DNA of 52,383 nucleotides from Pseudomonas oleovorans subsp. oleovorans. Its GTDB lineage: Bacteria; Pseudomonadota; Gammaproteobacteria; Pseudomonadales; Pseudomonadaceae. The stretch covers positions 1 through 52,383 of the forward strand of contig NZ_NIUB01000034.1 of the NCBI RefSeq assembly GCF_002197815.1, given 5' to 3'. A program made the translations under genes and the position numbers. The notes beneath the pieces are model-generated. The model did no database searches and had not been told where the DNA came from. It saw only the letters and a list, made by a program, of their open reading frames with translations. Shown piece after piece: positions 33,145 through 41,784 of this stretch (its first letter is position 1; each line of letters starts with the position of its first letter).

Positions 33145-35523
33145 CTACTTCCTTAACGTGGCGTTGAACCTTTGTTCGAGGCAGGTGAGGATATTTTGCG
33201 TAGTAGTACTCACCTCATCGTCATTAAGAGTGCGCGATGGATGTTGCCAGGTCAAGCCGACGGCAAGGCTTTTTCTAAGCGGATCAATGCCTTTACCGTG
33301 ATAGACGTCAAATAGCTTGAGGTCCGTCAGCCATTCTCCCGCCGTTTCACGGATTGCGTCCAGCACAGCCTTGGCCGGCTGCTCGCGGTCGACCAGCAGC
33401 GCGAGGTCACGACGCACTTCAGGGAAGCGCGACAACTCGCTGAATACAGGCATGCGACCAGCAGCCACTTCGGCCAGCACCAGCTCGAAGAGGAATACTG
33501 GCTGATCCAAGCCCAGGGTCTTGGTGAGCTCAGGATGCAGAGCACCGATGAAGCCAACCAGGCGCCCTTCCCGCTCGATGCGAGCGGTCTGACCTGGATG
33601 CAGAGCAGGGTGCTCGCCAGGAACGAAGCTAAAGGCATCAGCCGCGCCGGCATAACCCAGCAGCGCCTCGACATCGGCTTTCAGATCATAGAAGTCGACG
33701 TTATCACGGCTGTTGGCCCAGCCCTCAGGCAGGCGGCTGCCGGTGATCACGCCGGCGAGCATGGCTTCCTGCTGCAGACCTTCCAACTGGCCGACAAAAC
33801 GCAGGCCGCTCTCGAACAAACGCACGCGTGACTGCTGACGATTGAGGTTGTGCTGCAGCGCCTTGACCAGCCCTGGCCACAGCGAGGAACGCATAGCGGC
33901 CATATCGGCAGAAATCGGGTTGGCCAGTTGCAGCGGCTCGACACCCGGAGTGAACAACTCGAACAGCTTGGGATCGATAAAGCTATAGGTGATCGCTTCC
34001 TGGTAACCACGGGCGACCAACAGGCGACGCAGAGCAGGCAGCTCAGCACGCGCCTCGGACTTGGCCTGTGGCGCCAGGCGCGCCAGCGGATAGCGCACCG
34101 GCAGACGGTTATAACCGTACAGGCGGCCCAGCTCTTCGATCAGATCAACTTCCAGACTGATGTCGAAACGGTGACTCGGCACGCTGACCAGCCACTGGCC
34201 GGAGCCCTGAGCGCTGACACCCAGACCCAGCGCGGTGAGCAGACGCTCGACTTCGGCGCTGTCCATATCCATACCCAGCATCTGGCTGATGCGCTCGGCT
34301 CGCAGGGTGATCGGCGCCACGCTCGGCAGATCGGCCTCGCTGCTGACTTCGATGACCGGGCCGGCTTCGCCGCCAACGATCTCCAGCAGCAGCGCAGTCG
34401 CGCGCTCCATTGCCTGGCGCGCCAGTTGCGAATCCACACCACGCTCGAAGCGGTGCGACGCGTCGGTGTGCAGGCCATAGGAGCGGGCCTTGCCGGCAAC
34501 GGCGATGTTGTCGAAGAAGGCACTTTCCAGGAACAGGTCGCGGGTCTTGTCGCTCACGCCGCTGTGCTCGCCGCCCATTACGCCCGCGATGGCCAGAGCA
34601 CGGCTGTGATCAGCGATGACCAGTGTGTCGGCTCGCAGGCTGACCTCCTGACCGTCCAGCAGCACCAGCTTCTCGCCCTCTTCCGCCATGCGCACGCGAA
34701 CGCCGCCATTGATCTCGGCGAGGTCAAAGGCATGCATTGGCTGACCCAGTTCGAGCATCACGTAGTTGGTGATGTCCACCGCCGCATCGATGCTGCGGAT
34801 ATCGGAACGGCGCAGGCGCTCGACCATCCACAGCGGAGTCGGACGGGACAGGTCAACGTTACGGATAACGCGACCGAGGTAACGCGGGCAAGCTTTGGGG
34901 GCCAGCACCTCGACCGGACGCACCTCGTCATGACTAGGCGCAACGGCTTCGATAGCGACTGGCGAAACTGCAGCGCTGTACATGGCGCCGACTTCCCGAG
35001 CCAGGCCGGCGAGCGACAGGCAGTCACCACGGTTGGGGGTCAGGCCGATCTCGATGCTGGCGTCGTCCAGTTGCAGGTAGTTACGGATATCACTACCCAC
35101 CGGCGCATCGGCCGCCAGCTCCATCAGGCCACTGCTGTCCTCGCTGATCTGCAGCTCGGAAGCCGAGCACAGCATACCCTGGGACTCCACACCGCGCAGC
35201 TTGGCCTTCTTGATCTTGAAGTCGCCCGGCAGCTCGGCACCGATCATGGCGAACGGAACCTTGATGCCGGCGCGCGCATTGGGCGCACCGCAAACGACCT
35301 GGAAGGTCTCGCTGCCATTGCTCACCTGGCAAACGCGCAGCTTGTCGGCATCCGGATGTTGCTCGGCGCTGAGGATCTCACCGACCACGATGCCACTGAA
35401 GGCGCCGGCCACCGGCTGTACGGCGTCGACTTCGAGGCCGACCATGGACAGGCGCGCGACCAGTTCCTCGCGGGATACATCGGGATTCACCCAACTGCGC
35501 AGCCACTGTTCACTGAATTTCAT
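33145..35523 (-). CDS. pheT: Phenylalanyl-tRNA synthetase beta subunit
   Basis: A 792-aa beta chain of PheRS. It starts MKFSEQWLRSWVNPDVS and contains the tRNA-binding EMAP-like domain (VVGEILSAEQHPDADKLRVC, about 40-60), the B3/B4 editing region with CPRYLGRVIRNVDLS, the B5 domain (about 400-475) and the C-terminal FDX-ACB anticodon domain (about 698-790, FPEVRRDLALLVDRE). The start at 35523 matches the family. In the complex with PheS it charges tRNA-Phe and removes mischarged Tyr. The 177-bp gap to pheS, holding repeat DNA, is wider than usual. Confidence 0.98.
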   Translation of the reverse strand: MKFSEQWLRSWVNPDVSREELVARLSMVGLEVDAVQPVAGAFSGIVVGEILSAEQHPDADKLRVCQVSNGSETFQVVCGAPNARAGIKVPFAMIGAELPGDFKIKKAKLRGVESQGMLCSASELQISEDSSGLMELAADAPVGSDIRNYLQLDDASIEIGLTPNRGDCLSLAGLAREVGAMYSAAVSPVAIEAVAPSHDEVRPVEVLAPKACPRYLGRVIRNVDLSRPTPLWMVERLRRSDIRSIDAAVDITNYVMLELGQPMHAFDLAEINGGVRVRMAEEGEKLVLLDGQEVSLRADTLVIADHSRALAIAGVMGGEHSGVSDKTRDLFLESAFFDNIAVAGKARSYGLHTDASHRFERGVDSQLARQAMERATALLLEIVGGEAGPVIEVSSEADLPSVAPITLRAERISQMLGMDMDSAEVERLLTALGLGVSAQGSGQWLVSVPSHRFDISLEVDLIEELGRLYGYNRLPVRYPLARLAPQAKSEARAELPALRRLLVARGYQEAITYSFIDPKLFELFTPGVEPLQLANPISADMAAMRSSLWPGLVKALQHNLNRQQSRVRLFESGLRFVGQLEGLQQEAMLAGVITGSRLPEGWANSRDNVDFYDLKADVEALLGYAGAADAFSFVPGEHPALHPGQTARIEREGRLVGFIGALHPELTKTLGLDQPVFLFELVLAEVAAGRMPVFSELSRFPEVRRDLALLVDREQPAKAVLDAIRETAGEWLTDLKLFDVYHGKGIDPLRKSLAVGLTWQHPSRTLNDDEVSTTTQNILTCLEQRFNATLRK

Positions 35524-35546
35524 GTTGTCTGTTCTCCTTGACGGGC

Positions 35547-35636
35547 ATGCCGCGTAGGCACCCACATCATGCAAGCCTACGCGGCATACCCCACCCTCAT
35601 CCGGCGCTTGGCGCCACCTTCTCCCAGGGGAGAAGG
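35547..35636. repeat. Repeat-like hairpins between pheS and pheT
   Basis: The arms atgccgcgtaggc (35547-35559) and gcctacgcggcat (35575-35587) form a perfect 13-bp stem. They are followed by a second stem, ccttctccc with gggagaagg (35617-35625 with 35628-35636). Such paired elements are intergenic repeats and not gene-specific signals. They may affect the balance of PheS to PheT. Confidence 0.5.
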
Positions 35637-35699
35637 ACTTGAAGGAAGCGTCGCTACGCGACTGTCACGCTAAATGAATTCGATCACGAGGGGCGGCTG

Positions 35700-36716
35700 C
35701 TAGCGAAATTGCGCCAGGAATCGCAGGTCGTTATCGAAGAACAGGCGCAAGTCATTGACGCCGTAACGCAGCATGGCCAGGCGCTCGACACCCATGCCAA
35801 AAGCGAAGCCGGAGTATTTCTCCGGGTCGATACCGCTCATGCGCAGCACGTTCGGATGCACCATGCCGCAGCCCATCACTTCCAGCCAGCCGGTCTGCTT
35901 GCACACGCGGCAGCCCTTGCCGGAACACATCACGCACTGCATGTCGACTTCGGCCGACGGCTCGGTGAAGGGGAAGAAAGACGGACGGAAACGCACACCC
36001 AGCGGTTTTTCGAAGAACACCCGGAGGAATTCCTCGATGGTGCCCTTGAGGTCGGCGAAGCTGATGTCCTCGTCGACCAACAGGCCTTCGACCTGATGGA
36101 ACATCGGCGAGTGAGTGATATCGGAGTCGCAGCGATAGACACGGCCGGGGCAGACGATGCGGATCGGCGGCTGCTGCGATTCCATGGTGCGTACCTGAAC
36201 CGGCGAGGTGTGGGTACGCAGCAGCATGTTCGCGTTGAAATAGAAGGTGTCGTGCATCGCCCGCGCCGGGTGGTGGCCAGGGATGTTGAGCGCCTCGAAG
36301 TTGTGGTAGTCGTCTTCGACTTCCGGCCCCTCGGCCACGCTGTAGCCGATATGGGTAAAGAACTGCTCGACACGCTCGAGCGTGCGGGTGACCGGGTGCA
36401 GGCCACCAGAAGCCTGGCCACGGCCTGGCAGGGTCACGTCGATACGCTCGGAGGCCAGCTTCTCGGCGAGCAAGGCCTGCTCAAGCACGGATTTGCGGGC
36501 ATTCAGGGCGTCTTGCACTTGATTCTTGGCGGTGTTGATCAGGGCGCCAGCCTGCGGGCGCTCTTCGGCCGACAGCTTGCCCAGAGTCTGCATCAGGGCG
36601 GTCAGTTCGCCTTTCTTGCCAAGGTACTGAACCCGGAGCTGTTCCAGGGCATTGACATCTTCACTTCGTTGCACGGCCTCAAGCGCTTGCGAGACCAATG
36701 CATCCAGATTTTCCAT
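35700..36716 (-). CDS. pheS: Phenylalanyl-tRNA synthetase alpha subunit
   Basis: A 338-aa alpha chain of PheRS. The N-terminal coiled coil (residues 1-85) binds tRNA. The class II catalytic core has HPVTRTLERVEQFFTHIGY (motif 1 region), FEALNIPGHHPARAMHDTFYF, RTHTSPVQVRTM (motif 2) and FAFGMGVERLAMLRYGV (motif 3). It forms an alpha2beta2 enzyme with PheT. A strong hairpin precedes it, see 36737-36769. Confidence 0.98.
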   Translation of the reverse strand: MENLDALVSQALEAVQRSEDVNALEQLRVQYLGKKGELTALMQTLGKLSAEERPQAGALINTAKNQVQDALNARKSVLEQALLAEKLASERIDVTLPGRGQASGGLHPVTRTLERVEQFFTHIGYSVAEGPEVEDDYHNFEALNIPGHHPARAMHDTFYFNANMLLRTHTSPVQVRTMESQQPPIRIVCPGRVYRCDSDITHSPMFHQVEGLLVDEDISFADLKGTIEEFLRVFFEKPLGVRFRPSFFPFTEPSAEVDMQCVMCSGKGCRVCKQTGWLEVMGCGMVHPNVLRMSGIDPEKYSGFAFGMGVERLAMLRYGVNDLRLFFDNDLRFLAQFR

Positions 36717-36736
36717 TTACAGACTCCAGATACGAA

Positions 36737-36769
36737 ATAGGGGAAGAGCTGTTAAGGCTCTTCCCCTAT
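36737..36769 (-). terminator. Hairpin upstream of pheS, possible attenuator
   Basis: Thirteen-base arms (36737-36749 with 36757-36769, loop tgttaag) are followed on the minus strand by TTTCG. A second stem, caccggg/cccggtg, lies at 36782-36799. The pair sits where the pheM leader attenuates pheST in E. coli, but no Phe-rich leader peptide was found here. Confidence 0.6.
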
Positions 36770-36812
36770 CTTTGACGTTGCCACCGGGCGAACCCGGTGA
36801 TTGTCGGGGGAC

Positions 36813-37169
36813 TTAAGCCAGAACGGCCTTAGCTTTCTCGACAATCGCAGCAAACGCCGCTTTTTCGTTCACTGCCAGATCAGCCAGAACCTTACGGTCG
36901 ATTTCGATCGACGCTTTCTTCAGGCCTGCGATCAGACGGCTGTAGGACAGACCGTTGACGCGAGCACCAGCGTTGATACGAGCGATCCACAGTGCGCGGA
37001 ACTGACGTTTTTTCTGACGACGGTCACGGTAGGCATATTGACCAGCCTTGATGACAGCCTGCTTGGCAACACGGAACACACGCGAACGCGCGCCGTAGTA
37101 GCCTTTAGCCAGTTTCAGAATCTTTTTGTGACGAGCACGAGCGATAACGCCACGCTTAACACGAGCCAT
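36813..37169 (-). CDS. rplT: 50S ribosomal protein L20
   Basis: A 118-aa L20: MARVKRGVIARARHKKILKL, the basic N-terminal extension, then YRDRRQKKRQFRALWIARIN and a C-terminal globular domain. It binds 23S rRNA early in 50S assembly and represses its own operon in other bacteria. It follows rpmI by 29 bases. Confidence 0.98.
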   Translation of the reverse strand: MARVKRGVIARARHKKILKLAKGYYGARSRVFRVAKQAVIKAGQYAYRDRRQKKRQFRALWIARINAGARVNGLSYSRLIAGLKKASIEIDRKVLADLAVNEKAAFAAIVEKAKAVLA

Positions 37170-37198
37170 GAGTAATTACCTCTAAGTATCTTGACCGA

Positions 37199-37393
37199 TT
37201 AACGAACGCGCAGCATGCGCTCGACTTTAGCTTTGTCCGACGGACCGATCAGCGAGCTGCCACGCAGCTGGCGCTTACGTTTCGTGGACATCTTGGTCAG
37301 GATGTGGCTCTTGAAAGCGTGCTTGTGCTTGAAGCCTGTAGCAGTCTTCAGGAAGCGCTTCGCAGCACCGCTCTTGGTTTTCATTTTTGGCAT
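37199..37393 (-). CDS. rpmI: 50S ribosomal protein L35
   Basis: A 64-aa L35: MPKMKTKSGAAKRFLKTATG and KHAFKSHILTKMSTKRKRQL. The order infC-rpmI-rplT is the conserved one. Confidence 0.98.
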   Translation of the reverse strand: MPKMKTKSGAAKRFLKTATGFKHKHAFKSHILTKMSTKRKRQLRGSSLIGPSDKAKVERMLRVR

Positions 37394-37453
37394 GTTTTGT
37401 ACTCCGCATTCATTAACAACTGATAACCATCAGGCCTGCCAGTGCCCGGTAGA

Positions 37454-37999
37454 TTATTTACGCTTCTTGGGTGCGATGACCATCATCAGCTGGCGTCCTT
37501 CCAGCTTAGGATGCTGTTCTACAGTGCCGATTTCAGCGAGGTCAGCTTCGACCCGCTTCAACAGCTCCATACCCAGTTCCTGGTGAGCCATCTCACGACC
37601 GCGGAATCTCAGAGATACCTTGGCCTTGTCCCCATCTTCAAGGAAACGTACCAGGTTGCGTAGTTTTACCTGGTAATCCCCATCTTCCGTCCCTGGACGA
37701 AACTTGATTTCTTTAATCTGCTGCTGGTGCTGGTTCTTCTTGGCGATAGCAGCCTGCTTCTTCTTCTCGAACAGGTGCTTGCCGTAGTCCATGATGCGGC
37801 AAACCGGCGGGAGCGCATCAGCGGAGATCTCTACCAGATCCAGCTTGGCCTCTTCGGCCACGCGCAACGCTTCATCGATCGAAACAACACCAATCTGCTC
37901 GCCGTCGGCGCCAATCAGGCGCACTTCACGTGCGGTGATGTTCTCGTTGATCGGGGCCTTGGGAGCGGCCCGCTTATCCTGTCTCATTTCACGCTTAAT
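37454..37999 (-). CDS. infC: Translation initiation factor IF-3 (ATT start)
   Basis: A 181-aa IF-3 that prevents subunit joining and proofreads initiation codons. The N-terminal domain contains PINENITAREVRLIGADGEQ, followed by a Lys-rich linker (FEKKKQAAIAKKNQ) and the C-terminal domain IKFRPGTEDGDYQVK. The start is taken as ATT at 37999, giving IKREMRQDKR..., with GGAG eight bases before it inside the thrS end. An ATT start is the well-known autoregulatory device of infC. The ATG at 37987 is the alternative, but it is four codons in and has no Shine-Dalgarno. Confidence 0.95.
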   Translation of the reverse strand: MKREMRQDKRAAPKAPINENITAREVRLIGADGEQIGVVSIDEALRVAEEAKLDLVEISADALPPVCRIMDYGKHLFEKKKQAAIAKKNQHQQQIKEIKFRPGTEDGDYQVKLRNLVRFLEDGDKAKVSLRFRGREMAHQELGMELLKRVEADLAEIGTVEQHPKLEGRQLMMVIAPKKRK

Positions 38000-38004
38000 A
38001 GTTA

Positions 38005-39927
38005 TTACTCCAAATCTTGGCGACCACGCCGGGAAACCGCTTGCTGCAACTGCGAGGCGAACTGCTCGATGGGCAGAGAGCCCAGATCGACGCCTTCACG
38101 AGTACGGACAGCAACGGATCGAGTCTCGACTTCCCGATCTCCAATAACCAAGAGATAGGGAACCTTGAGCAAGGTATGCTCGCGGATTTTAAAGCCGATC
38201 TTTTCGTTTCTCAAGTCAACCTTGGCACGAAAACCGCTTTGATTGAGAGTTTTCTCGACTTCACGGGCAAAATCGGCCTGCTTGTCGGTGATATTCATGA
38301 TCACTGCCTGGGTCGGAGCGAGCCAAGCCGGGAAGGAACCGGCGTAGTGCTCGATCAGCATACCGATGAAACGCTCGAACGAACCGAGGATCGCGCGGTG
38401 CAACATGACCGGGCGTTTGCGGTTGTTGTCTTCGGCGATGTAGCTGGCATCCAGACGCTCAGGCAGGTTCGGATCGTACTGCAGCGTACCGCACTGCCAG
38501 TTACGACCCAGGCAGTCACGCAGAGTGAATTCGATCTTCGGCCCGTAGAAGGCGCCCTCGCCCGGCTGATATTCCCAGGCCAGACCGGACTCATTCAGCG
38601 CCTCAGCCAACGCACCCTCGGCGCGATCCCACAACTCATCGGAGCCCACGCGCTTGGCGGGACGAGTCGAAAGTTTCATGGCGACATCGCTGAAGCCGAA
38701 GTCCGCATAGACCTGCAGGGTCAGCTTGATGAAGTCGGCCGCTTCCTTCTTGACCTGATCCTCGGTGCAGAAGATATGCGCATCGTCCTGCACGAAGCCA
38801 CGCACACGCATGATGCCGTGCAGCGCGCCGGACGGCTCGTTGCGATGGCAAGCACCAAACTCGGCGAGGCGTAGCGGCAAGTCGCGGTAGGACTTCAGGC
38901 CCTGGTTGAAGATCTGCACGTGGCACGGGCAGTTCATCGGCTTGACCGCGTAGTCGCGATTTTCCGAAGCCGTGGTGAACATGTTTTCGGCGTAGTTGGA
39001 CCAATGCCCGGAACGCTCCCAGAGGATGCGATCGACCACCTGCGGTGTGCGCACCTCAACGTAGCCGTTCTCACGCTGCACCTGGCGCATGTACTGCTCC
39101 AGCACCTGGTAGACAGTCCAGCCATTGGGGTGCCAGAACACCATGCCCGGCGCTTCTTCCTGCAAGTGGAACAGATCCAGTTGCTTGCCGATGCGACGGT
39201 GATCGCGCTTCTCAGCCTCTTCGATACGCTGGATATAGGCAGCCAACTGCTTCTTGTCCGCCCAGGCCGTGCCATAGATACGCTGCAGCTGCTCGTTTTT
39301 CGAGTCGCCGCGCCAGTAGGCACCAGAAATGCGGGTCAGCTTGAACGCCTTGAGGAAGCGCGTATTCGGCACGTGCGGGCCGCGGCACATGTCGACGTAC
39401 TCTTCATGGAAATACAGCCCCATGACCTGCTCATCCGGCATGTCGTCGATCAGACGCAGCTTGTATTCCTCGCCACGCGACTTGAACAGCTCGATGACCT
39501 CGGCACGCGGCGTCATCTTCTTGATGACGTCGTAGTCCTTGTCGATCAACTCGGCCATGCGTTTTTCGATGGCCGCCATGTCTTCCGGCGTGAAGGGACG
39601 ATCAATGGCGATATCATAATAGAAGCCTTCGTCAATGACCGGCCCGATAACCATCTTGGCGTTCGGGTACAACTGCTTGACCGCATGCCCAACCAGGTGC
39701 GCACAGGAGTGACGAATGATCTCCAGCCCCTCTTCGTCCTTCGGCGTAATGATCTGCAAGGTGGCATCGGTATCGATCACGTCACAGGCATCGACCTGCT
39801 TGCCGTTGACCTTGCCAGCCAGGGTGGCTTTGGCCAGGCCCGAACCAATGGATTGCGCGACCTCCAGCACGGATACCGGATGATCGAACGAACGCTGACT
39901 GCCGTCGGGAAGAGTAATGATGGGCAT
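38005..39927 (-). CDS. thrS: Threonyl-tRNA synthetase
   Basis: A 640-aa ThrRS with the TGS domain (MPIITLPDGSQRSFDHPVSV, 1-60), the editing domain with the HSCAHLVGHA zinc-like motif (about 73-82), the class II core (MNCPCHVQIF, Cys of the zinc site at about 335, RLAEFGACHRNEPSGALHG motif 2, HRAILGSFERFIGMLIEHY motif 3) and the anticodon domain at the end. AGGAGG precedes the ATG at 39927; the upstream open frame is not used. The gap to tRNA-Val (39928-40153) has no gene and must hold the thrS promoter and leader. Confidence 0.98.
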   Translation of the reverse strand: MPIITLPDGSQRSFDHPVSVLEVAQSIGSGLAKATLAGKVNGKQVDACDVIDTDATLQIITPKDEEGLEIIRHSCAHLVGHAVKQLYPNAKMVIGPVIDEGFYYDIAIDRPFTPEDMAAIEKRMAELIDKDYDVIKKMTPRAEVIELFKSRGEEYKLRLIDDMPDEQVMGLYFHEEYVDMCRGPHVPNTRFLKAFKLTRISGAYWRGDSKNEQLQRIYGTAWADKKQLAAYIQRIEEAEKRDHRRIGKQLDLFHLQEEAPGMVFWHPNGWTVYQVLEQYMRQVQRENGYVEVRTPQVVDRILWERSGHWSNYAENMFTTASENRDYAVKPMNCPCHVQIFNQGLKSYRDLPLRLAEFGACHRNEPSGALHGIMRVRGFVQDDAHIFCTEDQVKKEAADFIKLTLQVYADFGFSDVAMKLSTRPAKRVGSDELWDRAEGALAEALNESGLAWEYQPGEGAFYGPKIEFTLRDCLGRNWQCGTLQYDPNLPERLDASYIAEDNNRKRPVMLHRAILGSFERFIGMLIEHYAGSFPAWLAPTQAVIMNITDKQADFAREVEKTLNQSGFRAKVDLRNEKIGFKIREHTLLKVPYLLVIGDREVETRSVAVRTREGVDLGSLPIEQFASQLQQAVSRRGRQDLE

Positions 39928-40153
39928 GGCGCCTCCTCTCCTAGTGGTGACCCCTACCAAAGGTCACGTGGGTTGGGATGAGCCAGGAAGCGATTCAGCG
40001 GTATACCCGCCTAACAATGGCAGGAGCCCAAAGGCCAACCAGACCGAACCAAGTCACTGGAAGTAAAGAGTGTGGATGCTTTCAGAAAGCCTGAGCTCTG
40101 ACAAGCAGCCACCTGCAACAAACACGCAAAGCCTGCTCGAAAAATTCGAGCAA

Positions 40154-40185
40154 TAAAAAAGGGGTCGCTTAGCGACCCCTTTTTA
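40154..40185 (-). terminator. tRNA-Val terminator
   Basis: The stem aaaggggtcgc/gcgacccctttt around ttag, with flanking A and T runs, lies seven bases after the tRNA-Val 3' end on the minus strand. It is a clear rho-independent terminator that isolates thrS. Confidence 0.8.
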
Positions 40186-40191
40186 TCGATT

Positions 40192-40268
40192 TGGTAGGCA
40201 CAATTGGACTCGAACCAACGACCCCCACCATGTCAAGGTGGTGCTCTAACCAACTGAGCTATGTGCCT
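40192..40268 (-). tRNA. tRNA-Val (anticodon GAC)
   Basis: A 77-base tRNA with acceptor stem AGGCACA/TGTGCCT, anticodon loop TTGACAT (GAC), T loop TTCGAGT and encoded CCA. It is transcribed alone and followed by a terminator. Confidence 0.96.
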
Positions 40269-40451
40269 TCGATGGGTGCGCATTCTACGCAGATCTTTTT
40301 GGCCGTCAACAGATTTTTTCGCTAACTCACTGAAATAGGCCAATTTTTTATCGAAACCGGATCGTTGAATATTTTGCACGGACACTAGCCGGCCATTTTC
40401 AACTCAGGTAGCATCGGATCATTCGTAAAAAATAAAGAACAGAGGTTCAAG

Positions 40452-41735
40452 ATGGCGCACACGGCATATCCACAATCCTATTACGCCGCTTCAGCCAACC
40501 CCGTCCCGCAACGCCCTGCCCTACAAGGCGAGGTGGACACCGATGTGTGCATCATCGGCGCGGGTTACACCGGCCTGTCCACTGCACTGTTTCTGCTGGA
40601 GAACGGTTTCAAGGTGAGCATCGTCGAGGCGGCCAAGGTTGGCTTCGGCGCTTCCGGACGCAACGGCGGGCAGATCGTCAACAGCTACAGCCGCGACATC
40701 GACGTGATCGAGCGCACGGTCGGCCCCAAGCAGGCGCAACTGCTCGGGCAGATGGCGTTCGAGGGTGGCCGCATCATTCGCGAACGCATCGCCAAGTACG
40801 ACATCCAGTGCGACCTGAAGGACGGCGGCGTGTTCGCCGCGCTGACCAGCAAGCAGATGGGCCACCTGGAATCGCAGAAGAAGCTGTGGGAGCGCTACGG
40901 CCATACCCAGCTGGAACTAATGGACGCCAAGCGCATCCGTGAAGTCGTTGCCACCGAGAACTATGTCGGCGGCATGCTGGACATGAGCGGCGGCCATATC
41001 CATCCGCTCAATCTGGCCCTGGGCGAAGCCGCTGCTGTGGAGTCACTGGGCGGTGTGATCTACGAACAGTCGCCTGCTACCCGTATCGAGCGCGGCGCCA
41101 ACCCGGTGGTGCATACCCCGGAAGGCCGCATCAAGGCCAAGTTCGTGGTGGTCGCCGGCAACGCCTATCTGGGCAATCTGGTTCCGGAGCTAGCGTCCAA
41201 GTCGATGCCGTGCGGCACTCAGGTGATCACTACCGAGCCGCTGCCCGATGAAGTCGCCGCCAGCCTGCTGCCGCAGGACTACTGCGTGGAAGACTGCAAC
41301 TACCTGCTCGACTACTACCGCCTCACCGGTGACAAGCGCCTGATCTACGGCGGTGGTGTGGTGTATGGCGCACGTGATCCAGCGAACATCGAAGCGATCA
41401 TCCGCCCGAAGATGCTCAAGACCTTCCCGCAATTAAAGGACGTGAAGATCGATTTCGCCTGGACCGGCAACTTCCTGCTGACGCTTTCGCGCCTGCCGCA
41501 AGTGGGCCGTATCGGCGACAACATCTACTACTCGCAAGGCTGCAGCGGCCATGGCGTCACCTACACGCACCTGGCGGGCAAGGTGCTGGCGGAAGCGTTG
41601 CGTGGTCAGGCCGAGCGTTTCGATGCGTTCGCCGGGTTGCCGCACTATCCCTTCCCGGGCGGACGGATGTTCCAAGCCCCCTTCAGCGCCCTCGGCGCCT
41701 GGTACTACACGCTGCGTGACAAGCTCGGCGTGTAA
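40452..41735 (+). CDS. puuB: FAD-dependent oxidase, gamma-glutamylputrescine oxidase-like
   Basis: A 427-aa DAO-family flavoprotein close to PuuB/PauB (PA2776-like), which oxidises gamma-glutamylated polyamines in putrescine breakdown. The FAD-binding motif CIIGAGYTGLSTALFLLENG is at residues 34-53, and FGASGRNGGQIVNSYSRD (about 67-84) is the conserved flavin-contacting loop. YYSQGCSGHGVTYTHLAGK (about 360-378) is the C-terminal FAD site. It is a single gene between its own upstream region and a bidirectional terminator. The exact substrate cannot be told from sequence. Confidence 0.9.
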   Translation: MAHTAYPQSYYAASANPVPQRPALQGEVDTDVCIIGAGYTGLSTALFLLENGFKVSIVEAAKVGFGASGRNGGQIVNSYSRDIDVIERTVGPKQAQLLGQMAFEGGRIIRERIAKYDIQCDLKDGGVFAALTSKQMGHLESQKKLWERYGHTQLELMDAKRIREVVATENYVGGMLDMSGGHIHPLNLALGEAAAVESLGGVIYEQSPATRIERGANPVVHTPEGRIKAKFVVVAGNAYLGNLVPELASKSMPCGTQVITTEPLPDEVAASLLPQDYCVEDCNYLLDYYRLTGDKRLIYGGGVVYGARDPANIEAIIRPKMLKTFPQLKDVKIDFAWTGNFLLTLSRLPQVGRIGDNIYYSQGCSGHGVTYTHLAGKVLAEALRGQAERFDAFAGLPHYPFPGGRMFQAPFSALGAWYYTLRDKLGV

Positions 41736-41746
41736 TCCCGGCCATC

Positions 41747-41780
41747 AACGAAAACGGCGCCCGATGGCGCCGTTTTCGTT
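41747..41780. terminator. Bidirectional terminator
   Basis: The arms aacgaaaacggcgc (41747-41760) and gcgccgttttcgtt (41767-41780) form a 14-bp stem with A/T tails. It separates convergent puuB and the PA2778-like gene. Confidence 0.78.
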
Positions 41781-41784
41781 TGCA

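Noticed and set aside
33850..35541. 563-aa ORF antisense to pheT
   Set aside because: A GC-rich shadow frame of pheT; pheT is certain and the antisense translation lacks domains.
37454..37987. infC start at ATG 37987
   Set aside because: The ATT at 37999 has a properly spaced GGAG and fits the known rare-start autoregulation of infC; the ATG lacks a ribosome binding site.
38920..39981. 353-aa ORF antisense to thrS
   Set aside because: A shadow of thrS; no ribosome binding site and no domain.
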